In this document: piece by piece, positions 1 to 13,400 of the stretch | Numbering within the stretch: the first letter of the stretch is position 1 | Layout of the letters: each line of letters starts with the position of its first letter | DNA from: Trichostrongylus colubriformis | Lineage: Eukaryota; Nematoda; Chromadorea; Rhabditida; Trichostrongylidae | DNA: 64,000 nt | Reading direction: 5' to 3' | Assembly: GCA_963978905.1 (NCBI GenBank) | Contig: OZ022257.1 | Span: 48,556,203 to 48,620,202 of the forward strand | The notes under the pieces: generated by a model | The model's input: the letters and a program-made list of their open reading frames with translations, nothing else | Told to the model about the DNA's origin: nothing | The model's database searches: none | Program-made: the position numbers and the translations under genes

Positions 1-36
1 CAGGATGTTTTTGTGTACTGGTGTTGCGTACACAAT

Positions 37-3000
37 TTATGGGAGAGAATGGAAACTGCGATTATTGAGAAATTGGTGTCCACTTTTATCATATTTGCTC
101 GGAATATTTTGTCTGATCTTACTGTAAGTTGTTTTTATATCATTTTCCTTATAGTGCTTTTTTCAGTTTCTATGCGTCTGCTTGTACAGAAACTATGCCT
201 GTGTGAGTTGGCCAACAACCAAGAATGGAGAAACCGTTTATTTCACCTATATGCCGAGATATAATGTATAGAATTGTAATTTCTAAAAGGTAATTCTTGG
301 ATCACGGCTTTTTCCTGCGCCTGAGGGAAACCCAAGTATCTGTGGTATTTGTATTTGTATTTGTACATTTATATGCAAAAGACAACAACCAACACAAGCA
401 CACAAAACATTGCATATAGCAAAAACACAATCTTTCGGTGCAGTAGACGTCAAAAAGGGGGTCATATTTGGGAATTCGCACAGGAGAGGGACGAATGCGA
501 GCGGCCATTCATCTTTACACAGAATAGATTCCTGCTCATAGATGTTTCGCGGGGTACGACGGCAACATTGAAGGAATCGTGCATTCATATAAATTTATCT
601 GTTAACAGTATATTTATGTTGAATTTGCTTGATAAGGGCCACGTGCAAAGTTTCACGTGGAAAAGTAAGAATCCAGCTAAGATACATCTCCTCGAATTGG
701 TGACCGAGGAGCAGGTTTCCAGAGCAAATGTCTGCCCCCTCGTCCGTCAAGGTCGGAGACGAACAACGGTACCGTGAAGTAAAATTGTTCGCCATAAAGG
801 TGACCGTCAACGTAACTTTCTGATAAGTGACACCTATTAATGTTCACACCGGAAGAAAATGAAGTAAAATATACTCATAGTCAGCTTATCGTGCTTATAA
901 ATCCCATAGACTTGCCGCTCACGTTGGAGTTCAGGCGATATGGTGGAGAAGGAGAAGTCACTAAAAGCTGTCGCTTTCACTGCGCGTGTAGAGACTGGAA
1001 TAATGCAAATAAACTGCTGAAATTTATTCTGCCCTCCTCATAAGATCTAAACACAGAAGCTTTTAGAGGTTTTCACAATAATACAAGGAAAATGTCGTAC
1101 ATTTCAATCTGCTACCTAGTACTCTCACAATGCGGATCCGAGGAACTAAAAGCAATCCTTTCACACAGTTAACTGGGCATTACTGGGGATGTAGGGTGGA
1201 GAACAACAGACATTCCACGTTCATTTTTGGTTCTGTCACTTTGGTGTGGGTTCTTCATCGGCGCTCCTCTGAACAACCACTGCATCAAGTGGTCGTATTC
1301 ACGTTGTATACTCATGTGTTATGTCCTTGAATCATGAAATCCTAATAGTAGAAAGTTATTTCCTTCAAGTCCTCTCTCAAGGTTTTTTTTGCGATCCATG
1401 ATTCCCACTTAAGAAAGATGACGTTCTCGCCAAAGATGAATCAGTACAGTTGTTGTGAATGTCTGTTGGAATCAGCAGACAAATAGAGGGAAGCTCTTCT
1501 TCTATTTTTTTTCATCTCGTGAATGTCCATAGCTATAGAGCACTATGTGAAAAAATTTATTAATTTGCAGTCAAATAAGAAGCAATTCAGTTGCTATCCT
1601 CAGAATGGTTTTCCTCAGGATCCATATCGCTGGGGACACTTTGTTGAGTCGTAGTCCACGTCCACCTCTGGTACGTTACACGAGCTCTTGAATTCTCCAT
1701 CAAATTCCTCATAGAGTCAGCGTATGACAGTCGTCTTTTCGCCCGAATATTGACCTAAATGTTGTCGGCTTGTTGGACAGAGAGAATGCTCATCTACATA
1801 TGGGATCACTGAAAGACTTGGAGCTCTGATTACAGTAATGTCTCAGCAGGACATTTTACATCTGGCACTATTACATGCTACTGAGAACTCCTTTGAGCTG
1901 AGCTCTCACGAAGACCAGTTGAAGTGGCCCCCTTCTTCTGCAATATAACTCCTCGCTCCACCTTCTGGCACTACCAATCGAGGCGCCGCTTTTGTGTCTA
2001 TGCATAGCTGAAAGCTGACAAGACTGAGTTCTACATATCGCGTGACTATCCGAGGAATATGTACAGTTCGATGTACAGAGGGGAACCATTACCATTGCTA
2101 TTATGTGGAATCCATACACTTTGATTTGATTGCTCAATTACAATAGAGATCAAGCATATACAGATTTCCCTTCGAGTCTCTTAGCGGAATTCCGTATCAC
2201 AACGGCATAGAAGATGTTCTCTCAGTTTTGTTCCCGTGCCTGGCTTAGGGTATGTGAGCTACCAACTTACGTCTTCCGCGTTGACCACTCCATTGTAGAA
2301 TCCGGTAACAAGAGCGAGGCTGAGGAAATAAAAGAGCCACATGACTGGATGCCCGTCTTTGCTACTGCCCTGCTTATATGAAGCTCGTTACGTGCAGTAT
2401 AGTAGTTCAATAACGATGGAGCGTTCGCTGTATAAACAAATTTCGCAACAAATTCCGCAACAAATTCAGCACATGAGCTTCTTTGGCGAGAAGGTCATCT
2501 TTCTTAAGTGGGGATCATGGATCGCAAAAAATAAACTCTTGAGAGAGGACTTGAAGGAAATAACTTTCTAGTATTAGGATTTCATGATTCGAGGACATAA
2601 CACATGAGTATACAACGTGAATATGACCACTTGATGCAGTGGTTGTTCAGGAGGGCCGATGAAGAACCCACACCAAAGTGACAGAACTAAAAATGAACGT
2701 GGAATGTCTGTTGTTCTCCACCCTACATCCCCAGTAATGCCCAGTTAACTGTAGTGAAAGGATTGCTTTTAGTTCCTCGGATCCGCATTGTGAGAGTACT
2801 AGGTAGCAGATTGAAATGTACGACATTTTCCTTGTATTATTGTGAAAACCTCTAAAAGCTTCTGTGTTTAGATCTTATGAGGAGGGCAGAATAAATTTCA
2901 GCAGTTTATTTGCATTATTCCAGTCTCTACACGCGCAGTGAAAGCGACAGCTTTTTGTGACTTCTCCTTCTCCACCATATCGCCTGAACTCCAACGTGAG

Positions 3001-4288
3001 CGGCAAGTCTATGGGATTTATAAGCACGATAAGCTGACTTTGAGTATATTTTACTTCATTTTCTTCCGGTGTGAACATTAATAGGTGTCACTTATCAGAA
3101 AGTTACGTTGACGGTCACCTTTATGGCGAACAATTTTACTTCACGGTACCGCTGTTCTTCTCCGACCTTGACGGACGACGGGGCAGACATTTGCTCTGGA
3201 AACCTGCTCCTCGGTCACCAATTCGAGGAGATGTATCTTAGCCGGTTCTTACTTTTCCACGTGAAACTTTGCACGTGGCCCTTATCAAGCAAATTCAACA
3301 TAAATATACTGGTAACAGATAAATTTATATGAATGCACGATTCCTTCAATGTTGCCGTCGTACCCCGCGGAACATCTATGAGCAGGAATCTATTCTGTGT
3401 AAAGATGAATGGCCGCTCGCATTCGTCCCTCTCCTTTGCGAATTCCCAAATATGACCCCCTTTTTGACGTCTACTGCACCGCAAGATTGTGTTTTTGCTA
3501 TATGCAATGTTTTGTGTGCTTGTGTTGGTTGTTGTCTTTTGCATATAAATGTACAAATACAAATACAAATACCACAGGGACAGTAGTCAAGTAGCCAGTG
3601 GCAGTTTAGCGGATACATTAAGTTCCAAGTAAGCTGCACTTTTCGTTAAACGATTAAACCGGCCTAGCAAGCCTTCCTACTAAATGAGAATGAATAAAGT
3701 GCAAGTGAGCTGGTAGTCAGTTGAAAGTCACGTCAGCATAGCGTGAGAAGAAGATCTTCTCGCTTATTCGCATTTCGCACCGACTAAATCACGAGCGACG
3801 AAATTTAGAGTAAATGCAGAGATGCAGACTAGTTTAGAAACGTGTAGCAAAGAGTCCTCTGGAGGACTTTTTGCTGCACGTTTCTAAACTGGTCTGCGTC
3901 TACGCATCCACATTATCGTTCCACCTCTCTAGCTACCTCCACGTAAGTCAAATGAGCAGCTAATGGAGAGATTGCCAAAAGGATTGCGTGAAACCCTGTA
4001 GAGATAGGACGGAGAAAAAGCCGTGATCCAAGAATTACCTCTTAAAAATTACAATTCTATACATTATATCTCGACATACAGGTGAAATAAACAGTTTCTC
4101 CATTCTTGGTTGTTGGCCAACTCACACAGGCATAGTTTCTGTAAAAGCAGACGCATAGAAACTGGAAAAAGCACTATAAGGAAAATGACATAAAAACAAG
4201 CAGAAGAAACTTACAATAAGATCAGACAAAATAATCCGAGCAAATATGATAAAAGTGGACACCAATTTCTCTATTCTCTCCCATAAAC
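37..4288. mobile_element. Large foldback (palindromic) element, arms about 1.4 and 1.8 kb
   Basis: Positions 37-1436 reappear as the reverse complement in 2479-4288 with few differences, around a unique loop at 1437-2478. The right arm has about 440 extra bases (3577-4015) that are absent from the left arm between 312 and 335. Open frames in the arms (for example 840-1043 and its mirror 2875-3078) have no recognisable domain and exist twice only because of the palindrome. The segment 590-790 and its mirror belong to the family of the element at 8104-8536. No transposase was seen, so mobilisation in trans is assumed. The left end may be cut by the window edge. Confidence 0.85.
3824..3897. repeat. 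Near-perfect hairpin, 36-bp arms
   Basis: 3824-3859 and 3862-3897 are inverted copies with a 2-base centre and a few mismatches. The hairpin sits in the block that only the right arm of the foldback element possesses. Confidence 0.8.
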
Positions 4289-4679
4289 TGGGGAAGGATT
4301 TGCGAGAGGCATAGTTGCACTAGAAATCTTCCTACTTAATGTCTCTGTGCCTCTATTTCGCCATGAAGCAGACATCTTAAACTATCAAATAAAGTAAACA
4401 ATGTAAGAAAAATCAAGCCTAGAAAACCTACGTTACAGAACCGAACAATCGTGGTCTACTTCTAAGGTGAAAAAGTCAACTATACGACTCGTACAAAACC
4501 CTGGAAAGCACCAAACTCAAAGAAAAATAAAGAAAACCCAACACTCAAACAATATCTCAGAACAACACTACTGTTTTCTGCTTCCCAAGGTTTTGTTTGA
4601 GTTGCACAGTATACTTGCAGAGTGAAATAATCAACTACGCAACTCAAACAAATCTACCGCGTTGACAAAATTCAAAGTA

Positions 4680-5480
4680 AACTAAGCACCTGTACATTCA
4701 AACAACTAAAACACAATGCGAATATGAAAACTCAAAGCGATATCTCAGAAAAATTAGGCAACGTCGACCAGTTGCTGAAGAAACTTTTACAACGGCCCTG
4801 AAAAAGCAACACCCAATCTATCCAGGTGAAGTGAAATTCGAATATGGGAGCAAAAAGAGAAATATGAGAATAAGTAGGCAATATCGACCACGAAATATAA
4901 AAATAAAGCAACAAACCTTCTTCTGAGCAGCTCATCCCAAGTTAATCGTACAGTTCTCCGACGGGCCTGAAAGAAGAACATAGATTAGCAGAGGTAGAGT
5001 GAAACGCGATTATGGAAGCAGAAAAACTAACCTTTAAATGATTAGCAAAAACACCATTTACGAAATGGAAAAATCATAAGATCGCGGTTAGAAGAGCAAG
5101 TAACGTAAGCCAGCGGCTGTGCCGCTGCGCGCGAATTGGAGCGCGCTAATTGACAAAAATGCCTGAAGATCGCAAAAATTGACCTTGTTCGAACGCTGAT
5201 AACTCCCGCAACAGTTTGCTCTGGGCTTTTCTCCCCATCGGTTATTCTAACTGCTCCGAGTGTTAAGGAATTGAGAGTTATCGGAAAGGAAATCAACAAA
5301 GCTCCATTTTAGTCGCTGTCACTGACTTGCTGGAAAAACCTTTAAAACGGACTTGAAAAAAGGCAACAACAAATCTATACAGGTAAAGTGAAATGCAAAT
5401 ATGGGAGCAAAATAGAAATATAAGAGTGAGTGAGCAATAACGACCACGAAATATAAAAATAAAGCAACAATTGGTCCGCG
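4680..5480. repeat. Degenerate direct repeats, about 200-bp units
   Basis: 4735-4915 and 5310-5472 are diverged direct copies. Both contain the run gaccacgaaatataaaaata and a segment with gtgaaat followed by atatgggagcaaaa. A fragment of a third copy lies near 4985-5030. No coding potential was recognised. Confidence 0.6.
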
Positions 5481-5722
5481 TTAACCAATCTCTTTGCGCG
5501 AATTCCAGTTCCACCCATAATAGTGGTGGTAGGTGAGGGCGATTAAGCATACACAATGACTTGCTAGGGTCAGCGATGTCGACCGACGCCCACATACCTG
5601 GTGCGCCATCCTCTCGAAGTGTTATGTAACTTATACCATGATGTTTGCAACCATTAATTCGAATTCATTAAATTAGTAATTCCACTTTTTTTAGAATGCG
5701 AGGCCGCACTTAGCCACTGCTG
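5478..5722. repeat. Dispersed repeat family R1, fullest copy
   Basis: The first half (5478-5580) recurs at 6719-6824 and the second half (5581-5722) recurs at 10585-10735, all in the same orientation. Shared landmarks are cattaagcatacacaatgac-like sequence in the first half and gaagtgttatgtaacttata in the second. Coding potential was not seen. Element class is unknown. Confidence 0.7.
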
Positions 5723-5924
5723 CAAATGATACAGGTTTCGGTTTCTTGCTTCATACATTTTCACAGTTACGTCTGTACTCATATCCTATACACATATACG
5801 AAAGAAATCGCGCGTACGTGTTCTTAAGAGCACAATTTCTTTGAGTTGCTGAGGACTATTAACTCACATCTAGTGAAAGTTGTGAGCACGGTGGCGTTGT
5901 GTTCATATACTCATGACAGGCGCC

Positions 5925-6170
5925 AAAGGGCTCGGATGAGGCTACTTACTCCGGAAAATCGCGTGGCCGCCCGCGGCGAAAGCGCGGCGGGTGCGAGTGC
6001 TAGTGGCAGAGCATGGCAGTATGGCTTGGGTGGAAGCGCAGATTGTGACGCAGCTACGCTCTGCCGGACTCCTAGGAGCAATCGATTCGCAATTCGTACT
6101 GGTGGCGACGCGAGTGCGACGCCGCGAAGCGACTTTCCAGAGTAAGTAGCCTCACCCGAAGGGGCTCTCA
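5925..6170. mobile_element. GC-rich MITE with inverted termini
   Basis: The left end tgaggctacttactcc and the right end (around 6137-6154) are inverted copies. The GC-rich core contains gctctgccggactcc, which also occurs in the MITE at 14504-14799, so the two are related. Confidence 0.65.
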
Positions 6171-6718
6171 CAGGTGGCCGCCACTACCTACTACAGTGCC
6201 TGCTGTCGCTCCACTCATGCGCTCAGAGAGTCCACTGTGTTCAAAGTGATTTGGAAAGTTGGCCAAATGAATGACGATTTTCAAGCCAAGGTGTAATACT
6301 ATGAGCGTAAGAACTTTTATTCTATAATAATTATCATAACTTTGCATATAAGCACAACATACTACGTAGTGAAATCAACAAGAACTTGTAAGGTTCCAGC
6401 TGTTTATCCATGTGAGGAATATCGCGATCGGGAAGGCTGAAAATGAGGTGAATAGTCGGTTTGGTAGTCCAAGTGCTGAAGGAGGATAAAAAGGTGATCG
6501 GGCAAAATGAGGGCAGATGAGAGGTGAACACCACACAAAATACCTTGGCAACTTGCATTATACTCATTGCAAGAGCCCAGCAATGTCACGGCGGCTATAC
6601 AGGGTAGTAGCGGCCCGTCCCAATTAGGGGCGCTTACACCCGCAAAGCCATCCTCTTTTATCCCCATCAAGTCGGTCTAGATTGCAGTCCACTTATACTT
6701 ATTTCTTACTAAAATTTT

Positions 6719-6824
6719 AGCGTTAACCAATCTCTTCTGCGCGAATTCCAGTTCCACCCATAATCGCGGTGGTAGGTGATGGCGATTAAGCATACACAAT
6801 GACTTGCTAGGGTCAGCGATGTGC
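6719..6824. repeat. R1 repeat, first-half fragment
   Basis: Matches 5478-5580, ending at the shared gggtcagcgatgt. The second half is missing here. Confidence 0.7.
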
Positions 6825-7317
6825 AGTTCAATGCTTCTATCCTTTCAGAGACGAATCTGGTATCTATTCAGCTACCGTGTTGGGTTGGAAGGTTCAGTTG
6901 GCCGGAAGTTCGTTGATCGGTTCCCCCACGAGAGTGGGAGTGCGAGCCGCATTTCACTACACAACCTCCGCCGAGTACGGCTGATACTGCAGAGAAATCT
7001 TTCCGCCGCGAAGGACCATCCAGGCAATCTTTCCCCTGGTCCAACATACAACTTGCCGTCTTGCGCTATAAGCACACCAGCCTGCTAGTTTTCTCTGGAA
7101 TTTCTGTAGATGATTGGAAATAAGGGCGCGTGCTGCACCATCCTTACTATCAATTCCATGGCCATAGCCCGCCTTTAAGTCACGTGTACCAAGCAAAGCT
7201 AGAGCATGAATGAAAACATAGGATAACGTCGTCTCGCTATATGTGCTCTGAATTTCTAGCAGAAATTGCTTTCGTTCAAGATATGTGCAAAGCTTCTATT
7301 GATCACTCTGTTATGGT

Positions 7318-7437
7318 TCACAGCTTTTTCCTCATATTTGAAGTTTGGGAATTGCAAAGTAAATGAATACCCAGGCTCAAAAGTGCTGGAGACGAGTGAG
7401 AAGCTGAAGTCCGAGGACGCGGATCGACGTTGCACCA
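7318..7437 (-). CDS. HAP-A exon 11: terminal exon
   Basis: After acceptor GTTTCAG the exon reads WCNVDPRPRT and then a 29-residue paralogue-specific tail ending NMRKKL and a TGA stop. It was recognised because the acceptor plus the first codons recur at the 3' ends of HAP-B (29138) and HAP-C (58179). No canonical AATAAA was found just downstream. Confidence 0.82.
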   Translation of the reverse strand, partial: WCNVDPRPRTSASHSSPALLSLGIHLLCNSQTSNMRKKL

Positions 7438-10400
7438 CTGAAACAACTGACTATTATATGCAATATTCAGAAAGTCGTTCTTGTTGAAATTGCAACTTAA
7501 GCTTGAAAAAGAACTGCGACTTTTCATTGGGAATGTAATTATTCAGAAAAAGTCCGATTGACACCCGCAAGGTGTCTTTGGTTTTCCCATCTTCCCTCTC
7601 AATGCAGCAATGTGAAAACCAAAAAAAATGACGTATCTATAATTTAAAGGAACCGAAAGGGGTCCGAAGCAAGAGGAAGATGCAAAGAAATGAGCATTTT
7701 GTAACGAACACTCAAGGTTAAAAGCGATAATGGGCGAAAAAAATCCGGACTCAAAAGCGCGACGCTGCAGTGTGCATTCGCATCCCATTCGCATCCAACA
7801 CACAGACTTTCCGAGTTGTCCGCTGTAGGAGACGGGCCGCGGGCCAACGCTAGTTGTAGCACCTGACTCCCAGCGCAGTGGAGTGGCCTGTCCCACTACA
7901 TTAGCATTCATATAAGTACATCCAGAAACAATATAAGAAAGAACAATATAAAAGGGGAATGAAAAACAAATTTATAATAGAAACATCTCTTTTGGCACCA
8001 TGCCAAGGCGTCAAATTGGCGAGTTTGTGCAATGGCGGCCACTTAAACTCGTCCACACTACGTCTGTTCTACCGTGAGCCAAAATTACCTCCTTCCGGTG
8101 TCTTTAAAGGAATCGTCCACGGAAAATGAGTTTTTGTGTTACCCATACGTTTATGTTGTATTTGCCTAAGGTGGGCCTCATGCAAAATTTCACGCGAAAA
8201 AATGTGAATCTGGCTGAGATACAGCACCACAAAGTGGGGTCCCAGTGGGCGGGGCCTAAGAGAGAAGCCTCGTTCCGTCGTTTGCCGTGGTCGGAGACGC
8301 ATTGTAGGAGCAGAAAGTTTCGTAGACAGTCCCCCTCTCCGTTCCCAACGGCGGCGGACCACGGGACGAGGCTTTTACTCTTAGACCCCGCCCACTGGGA
8401 CCGCACTTTGTGGTGCTGTATCTCAGCCAGATTCGCATTTTTTCGCGTGAAATTTTGCATGGGGCCCACTTTAAGCAAATACAACATAAACGTATGGGTA
8501 TCACAAAAACGCATTTTCCGTGGACGATTCCTTTAAGCAAAACAAGGCCTCCTGCCGGAAGGCCATGTTTCGATAAAGATTGTTTTCTCTTCACTTCACA
8601 CAGCATACGTGCATAAATTGACGGCATAAAGGTTACGACGGGGACCACTGTTGAAAGAATTCGAAATGGGGTTGTATTCGATCCCTGTGAAGGGGAGACT
8701 CGTACTGAGTGTTAAGGAGGGAGTAGAAGAACAGTCTGAAGCAGAAAATGAATTTTTCAAACTACAGTTTGGGGTTTATATAATAGTTGCGTATCATTTT
8801 TACTTGGCATTTTTTACGCAGTACTTTTCATGGAACTCAGAGCCCCGCCTCCAGTTGCGCTCTAATTTTTTTTAGTTTCTGACGTCTTTTTTTCAATCAT
8901 ATGTGAGGGGCAGGTAAAAAGCAATGGGTGCCATCGGAACCTTTTCATGAAGATGAGGGGGGTGGGGTACAGATCAGGGTAAAGTCTAGTGTGGAGGGAA
9001 ATAATTCATGAGGAGACCACTCCCTTCACCTGTTCCTTATTCCCACATACTCAAACTGTTCCCCTGAAAAAAAGGTCAGTTGTATGACTGTCGATATCGA
9101 CTAGAGATGACCTCATCGATCTCCCATAAGAGCGGCGGTTGCCTAGACATTTTCGAGAACGTTCAAAAATAGGATACCCTTCTTTCCAGCAAAACACGAC
9201 CCCACTTAGGATTCCTCAACTCATGCGGGACTCTGGTACGAATACTCGCGCAGATGAGATGAGCTGAGGTCTAAGACCACCATGGGATCTGATGCAGGGA
9301 TATGGCAACGAAGCCAATGCCACAATCAGTACGATTAATAACAGCAGACTTTACCTGGTTCAAAGGTTGGTCAGGTCTCGATTTGGCTGCTAACGGTTTC
9401 AACTTGTCCAAATGGCAGTACGTCAGGCCTTTACAGGCGTCAATCAAGTGAGTGATCGCATACAGCGTGTCATTCACTTCGTTTTGGTGGTAGAACAACT
9501 GCAATACATACATCCACTTTTCAGTATCATAAATCACGAAAAAACTTACTCATTCACCTTGAAGTAAGGCTCATTATCGGTACGATTTTTCCACAACTCA
9601 ATAAAAGTCGCCGCCGCATAATCTGGATATCCTGTTGGGCTTACGACTTTGTTCTGGATACCCAGTATAGTGAAAAACGCATAGATTGTACTATCATGCT
9701 AAATATCATTTTTCTTAGAGAAACTGAAGTATCTTTCATGTATAAAAAGGCTAAAAACTTTTTTACACTGAGTCAGAGGTACGCTGCGAAGGAAAACCAC
9801 ACCAACAATAGTGGTGTGGAATGGCATCGTGTTTCGAAATCTATCTGAGCCGACTGAACCCCCATGAACACACTCTCCTCGTCATCAATTCTCGTCTGGC
9901 AGAATAAAAACGCCGTGTTGTTCATGGCAGAAGATTTTCACAACTCTTTGTTTAGGTCTTATACTCCTTCGGATGTCACCACGTTACTGACCGCAGGCCA
10001 AATGCGTGGCGCGTGCCAAAATGGGTCTAGGCACTTCACCACTTTCGAAAATCGGTGCTTTCGCCAGGAGGGAGGGGGGCATTTTACAAAAAGTTGCACA
10101 ACTAAGCATCTTGGAGGGGTTAATCGACGCCTACTTGAAATGCATCGCAGATACTAAGGGCGCGAAGAGAGAGGGTTCAAGGGCGCTTTGGTCGGATCTT
10201 GCATGCTGACGCCTTGCACCAATATGTTAACCGGGGTGGTGCAAGCTGAAGAGGTGAAGTGTGATTCAAGCTCACAACAGCCTATACTTACCGCTGAGTA
10301 GGCATAGTACTTCAGGCCATTTATCCATTTGCAACTCGAATTAGACTGATTCAAGCATTGCCATTTAGTATCCATGTGCAAAAAGATCTCGGAGAAAAGC

Positions 10401-13400
10401 GATCCGCCTCGAATTTTTTGTATTTCTCGGCCAATATCAAGATTATTCATCAGCAGTGGTCGATCTGAAAGTGCAGTTCGTTTTTCAATTTCATTTTTGG
10501 TATGGTATAAAAATTACAACGTTCCCTGTAAAACGTAACAGTTAAAAGGAACTTCATTACAAGTCGAATTTAATGGATAAGATGATGCTGACGCCAGTCC
10601 GCCCACATGTCTAGCGCGCCATCTCTCTCGAAGTGTTATGTAACTTATACCATGATGTTTGCAAACATTAATTCGAATTCGTTAAATTAGTAATTCCACC
10701 TTTTTCAGAGTACGAGGCAGCACTTAGCTTACATTTATCGCACTGAGGACTTGCATCCACCTTTCCAAATTAAAAGGCACCGAAGAGGTAGGGAGAAGGT
10801 GAGAACTGTGAACACATGCTCATTGAATTAGCCCCTCGCCCGTCTACAAACTACATCCGGCTAGTGACGCGAGAAGCGTGAAGTAGGAGGGAGATTTCGG
10901 ATTCCCATTTTTCGGGGTTTTCGCTCTTTCACTTCGTTCTTCACTGTTACCCTTCTGAGCTACAGTCCATTTCGATTACGGCTGGCAGGGCGAGGCCTAC
11001 GGACTTGTATCGATCTCTCCCACCCCGCCACACACTCTCACATCTCTGTGGGCCACGCCCCGTCAGCCTACGGGAACTGGACTGTACAATAGTTTCATAC
11101 TGCATAGCCTGCCAAATTTATCCTCTTCGTTCTTTACAATGGTTTTCAGAGGTAATTAGGCGGCTGGAATTTTATTTTGTTACACCGTCTCGACATCCTC
11201 TACCTATGATCATGTTTAGCACACAAAGCCACCTAAGAATGACGTCATGTTGTCAACTCAAGCTTTACGTCGAGAATTAAATATTTATTAGGCTGTCCCA
11301 AGAGTCTTGTAGGACTTTTCCAAACAAATCAGTAACTCTTGTTCACTTCGAGGAAGGTCTAGGCGGTTCAAGAATATGGTAGAAAGTTCTCTAGGCTTTT
11401 TAACAAAATAATTCCGTGGAGAGAGCTACAATGCCCGTAGTCGATACCCACCCAACACGCGGTGTCATATTAATATATTATGAGTGGTCTTGCGGCACCA
11501 AAACGACGGAAGCTTGCCACTCCATCAACGCTGCATTGGTCAAGGTACGTGTGAGCTACGGTGCACCGCTGGTTCATCAGCTTCAGCAACGGCGAGATTG
11601 ACATGGAAGACAAACCACGCTTGGGACTGGGCTGGTTCTGGGACGCGGAAGGAATGCTATACCGCGAGGTGCTGGTACAAGGCGAGACTGTCACCACTGC
11701 CGTATGCACCCACCAGCTCCAGCGGCTCGCCGTCGCTGTTCGAGAAAAGTGCCGGAAAAGGTTCGCGGTCAACCTTCTTCATGACGACGCTCGCTCCCAT
11801 TTCTCGAAAAGTACCAAGGCCAAGCTATAGGAGCTCGGCTGGGATGTCCTGCACCACCCGCCATGCTCTCCAGACATTGCCGCTTCTGACTATCACCTTA
11901 CCCATCTTCTTGAATCCTTCCTGGCCAAAAGAAAATTCGTTGATAATGCCTTGCTTGCAAAGGCGATCGCTGACTTCTTCGACTCTCAGAACCCAGAGTT
12001 CTGGGAGGAGGGAATTAACGATCTACCTATGAGGTGACAGAGTGGTGTCGATAATAATGGTCAATAAGTTGTTGCGTAATTGTTGTTTGTGGAAGAAAAA
12101 ATAATAAAAAGTGAGATCGAAGGAAATCCTACAAAACTTTTGGGACAACCTAACATTTATCCAGTTGTGATATTTCATTTCAAATTTTGGACTGGAGCTT
12201 CTCCTTAGCCTTCTACAATGATCGATCAGGCTGTACTCTGCGCGGCAGAGCGTGGCCTTTTACAGGCTGCAAGGCAGAGTGGCACTAGGGAGTTGCAGAG
12301 ACGAGGCAAGCTACGAGGCAAGGTGGCATACGCAAAGACACAGAAACACACCACCACACCCTGCCGCCGGCACCGCGGACTATGAAGGCGCCTTTATCGA
12401 CACTGGAAGAGGGCATTTTAGGCTTACGGTATGGCTTACGGTGACAGTTCTTTACTTCGCATACACAATACCTAACCATAAGTCGAGTGTGAATCCATTG
12501 GGTTTCAGTAGTTTTTAGTGTAATTTTCCTATTCTTTGGCTTATTCTCCTTTTCATTGTTCCACTCACTCGTTGTGTGTCTAAAATTCAATATCATGAAT
12601 ATACAAGGGGTGCCAAAAAAAGTAATTTTGTCTCCTCCACTTTCACCCCACTTTAGTGGGACTACAGCAAATTCTGTTGAGGTATTTTCATCCCCAGATT
12701 CAAGAGCAAACCTCACTCCATCACTATATCCGTGGCAGCCTTTTGCACGAGCAGGAACGGGACCGAGGATAGAGTGAACAAGATGTGACCTCAACTGGGC
12801 AAAATCCGAAACTTCGTCGCCCTCGTTCACAACTTGGTGAGGTCCGTTCACACTAGGTACCTAAGAGGATTCATACTGGGTGGTGTTCTTTAACATTCCG
12901 TTTTTCCGGGTTTCCAGCACCCTTCGTTTCCAAGAGCCAAAACGTGCCCTTACCACTGAAACCCCTCCGGAGGCGGGTTTGGGCATGAAAACGATACTTC
13001 AGATCATAGCAGCCTTGTCCAAGCAGCAGGGGCTCTGTGACTTCCACGAACCGAAGGGCCAATCCTCAGGAAGCTTCCCACAAAGGACCTACCACGAGCC
13101 GGCTTCACCGTTTTAGGCGGACCTTGATAGTGTAGGTACTCCAAAGCCCGACTGCGCCGAATGAAAGCTCTATATATTTATAAAAGTGAACGTAGGGAGC
13201 CACAGCTTGTTCCTGCTTTTAGAGGAACACTTCGGGAATATTTGCCCCAATACTTTTATTTTTTTCGTTTCCCCATGTTTTACATAATTGGCAGATGTGA
13301 GCCGTGGGCAAAATTACTTTTTTTGGCACCCCCTGTAGTGAATTTCGCCCGATCAATGAACTCGTAGTGCTTCCATACTGCATCGTTTAACTGTCCAGTG

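Noticed and set aside
283..3568. Several 60-140 residue frames mirrored on opposite strands
   Set aside because: Explained by the foldback arms; translated sequence is low in conserved character and has no recognised domain.
8104..8536. Opposing 136-residue frames on both strands
   Set aside because: They are the two readings of one palindrome, with no domain.
9037..9063. A short in-frame terminal exon for HAP-A (GNSLSMWE stop) after a strong TTTTTTTCAG acceptor
   Set aside because: The exon at 7437-7318 is supported by homologous terminal exons in HAP-B and HAP-C, whereas this one has no counterpart.
12285..12851. 188-codon minus-strand frame
   Set aside because: It spans the boundary of two separate repeats (12225-12420 and the TIR/TA element at 12604), so it is not a unit of selection.
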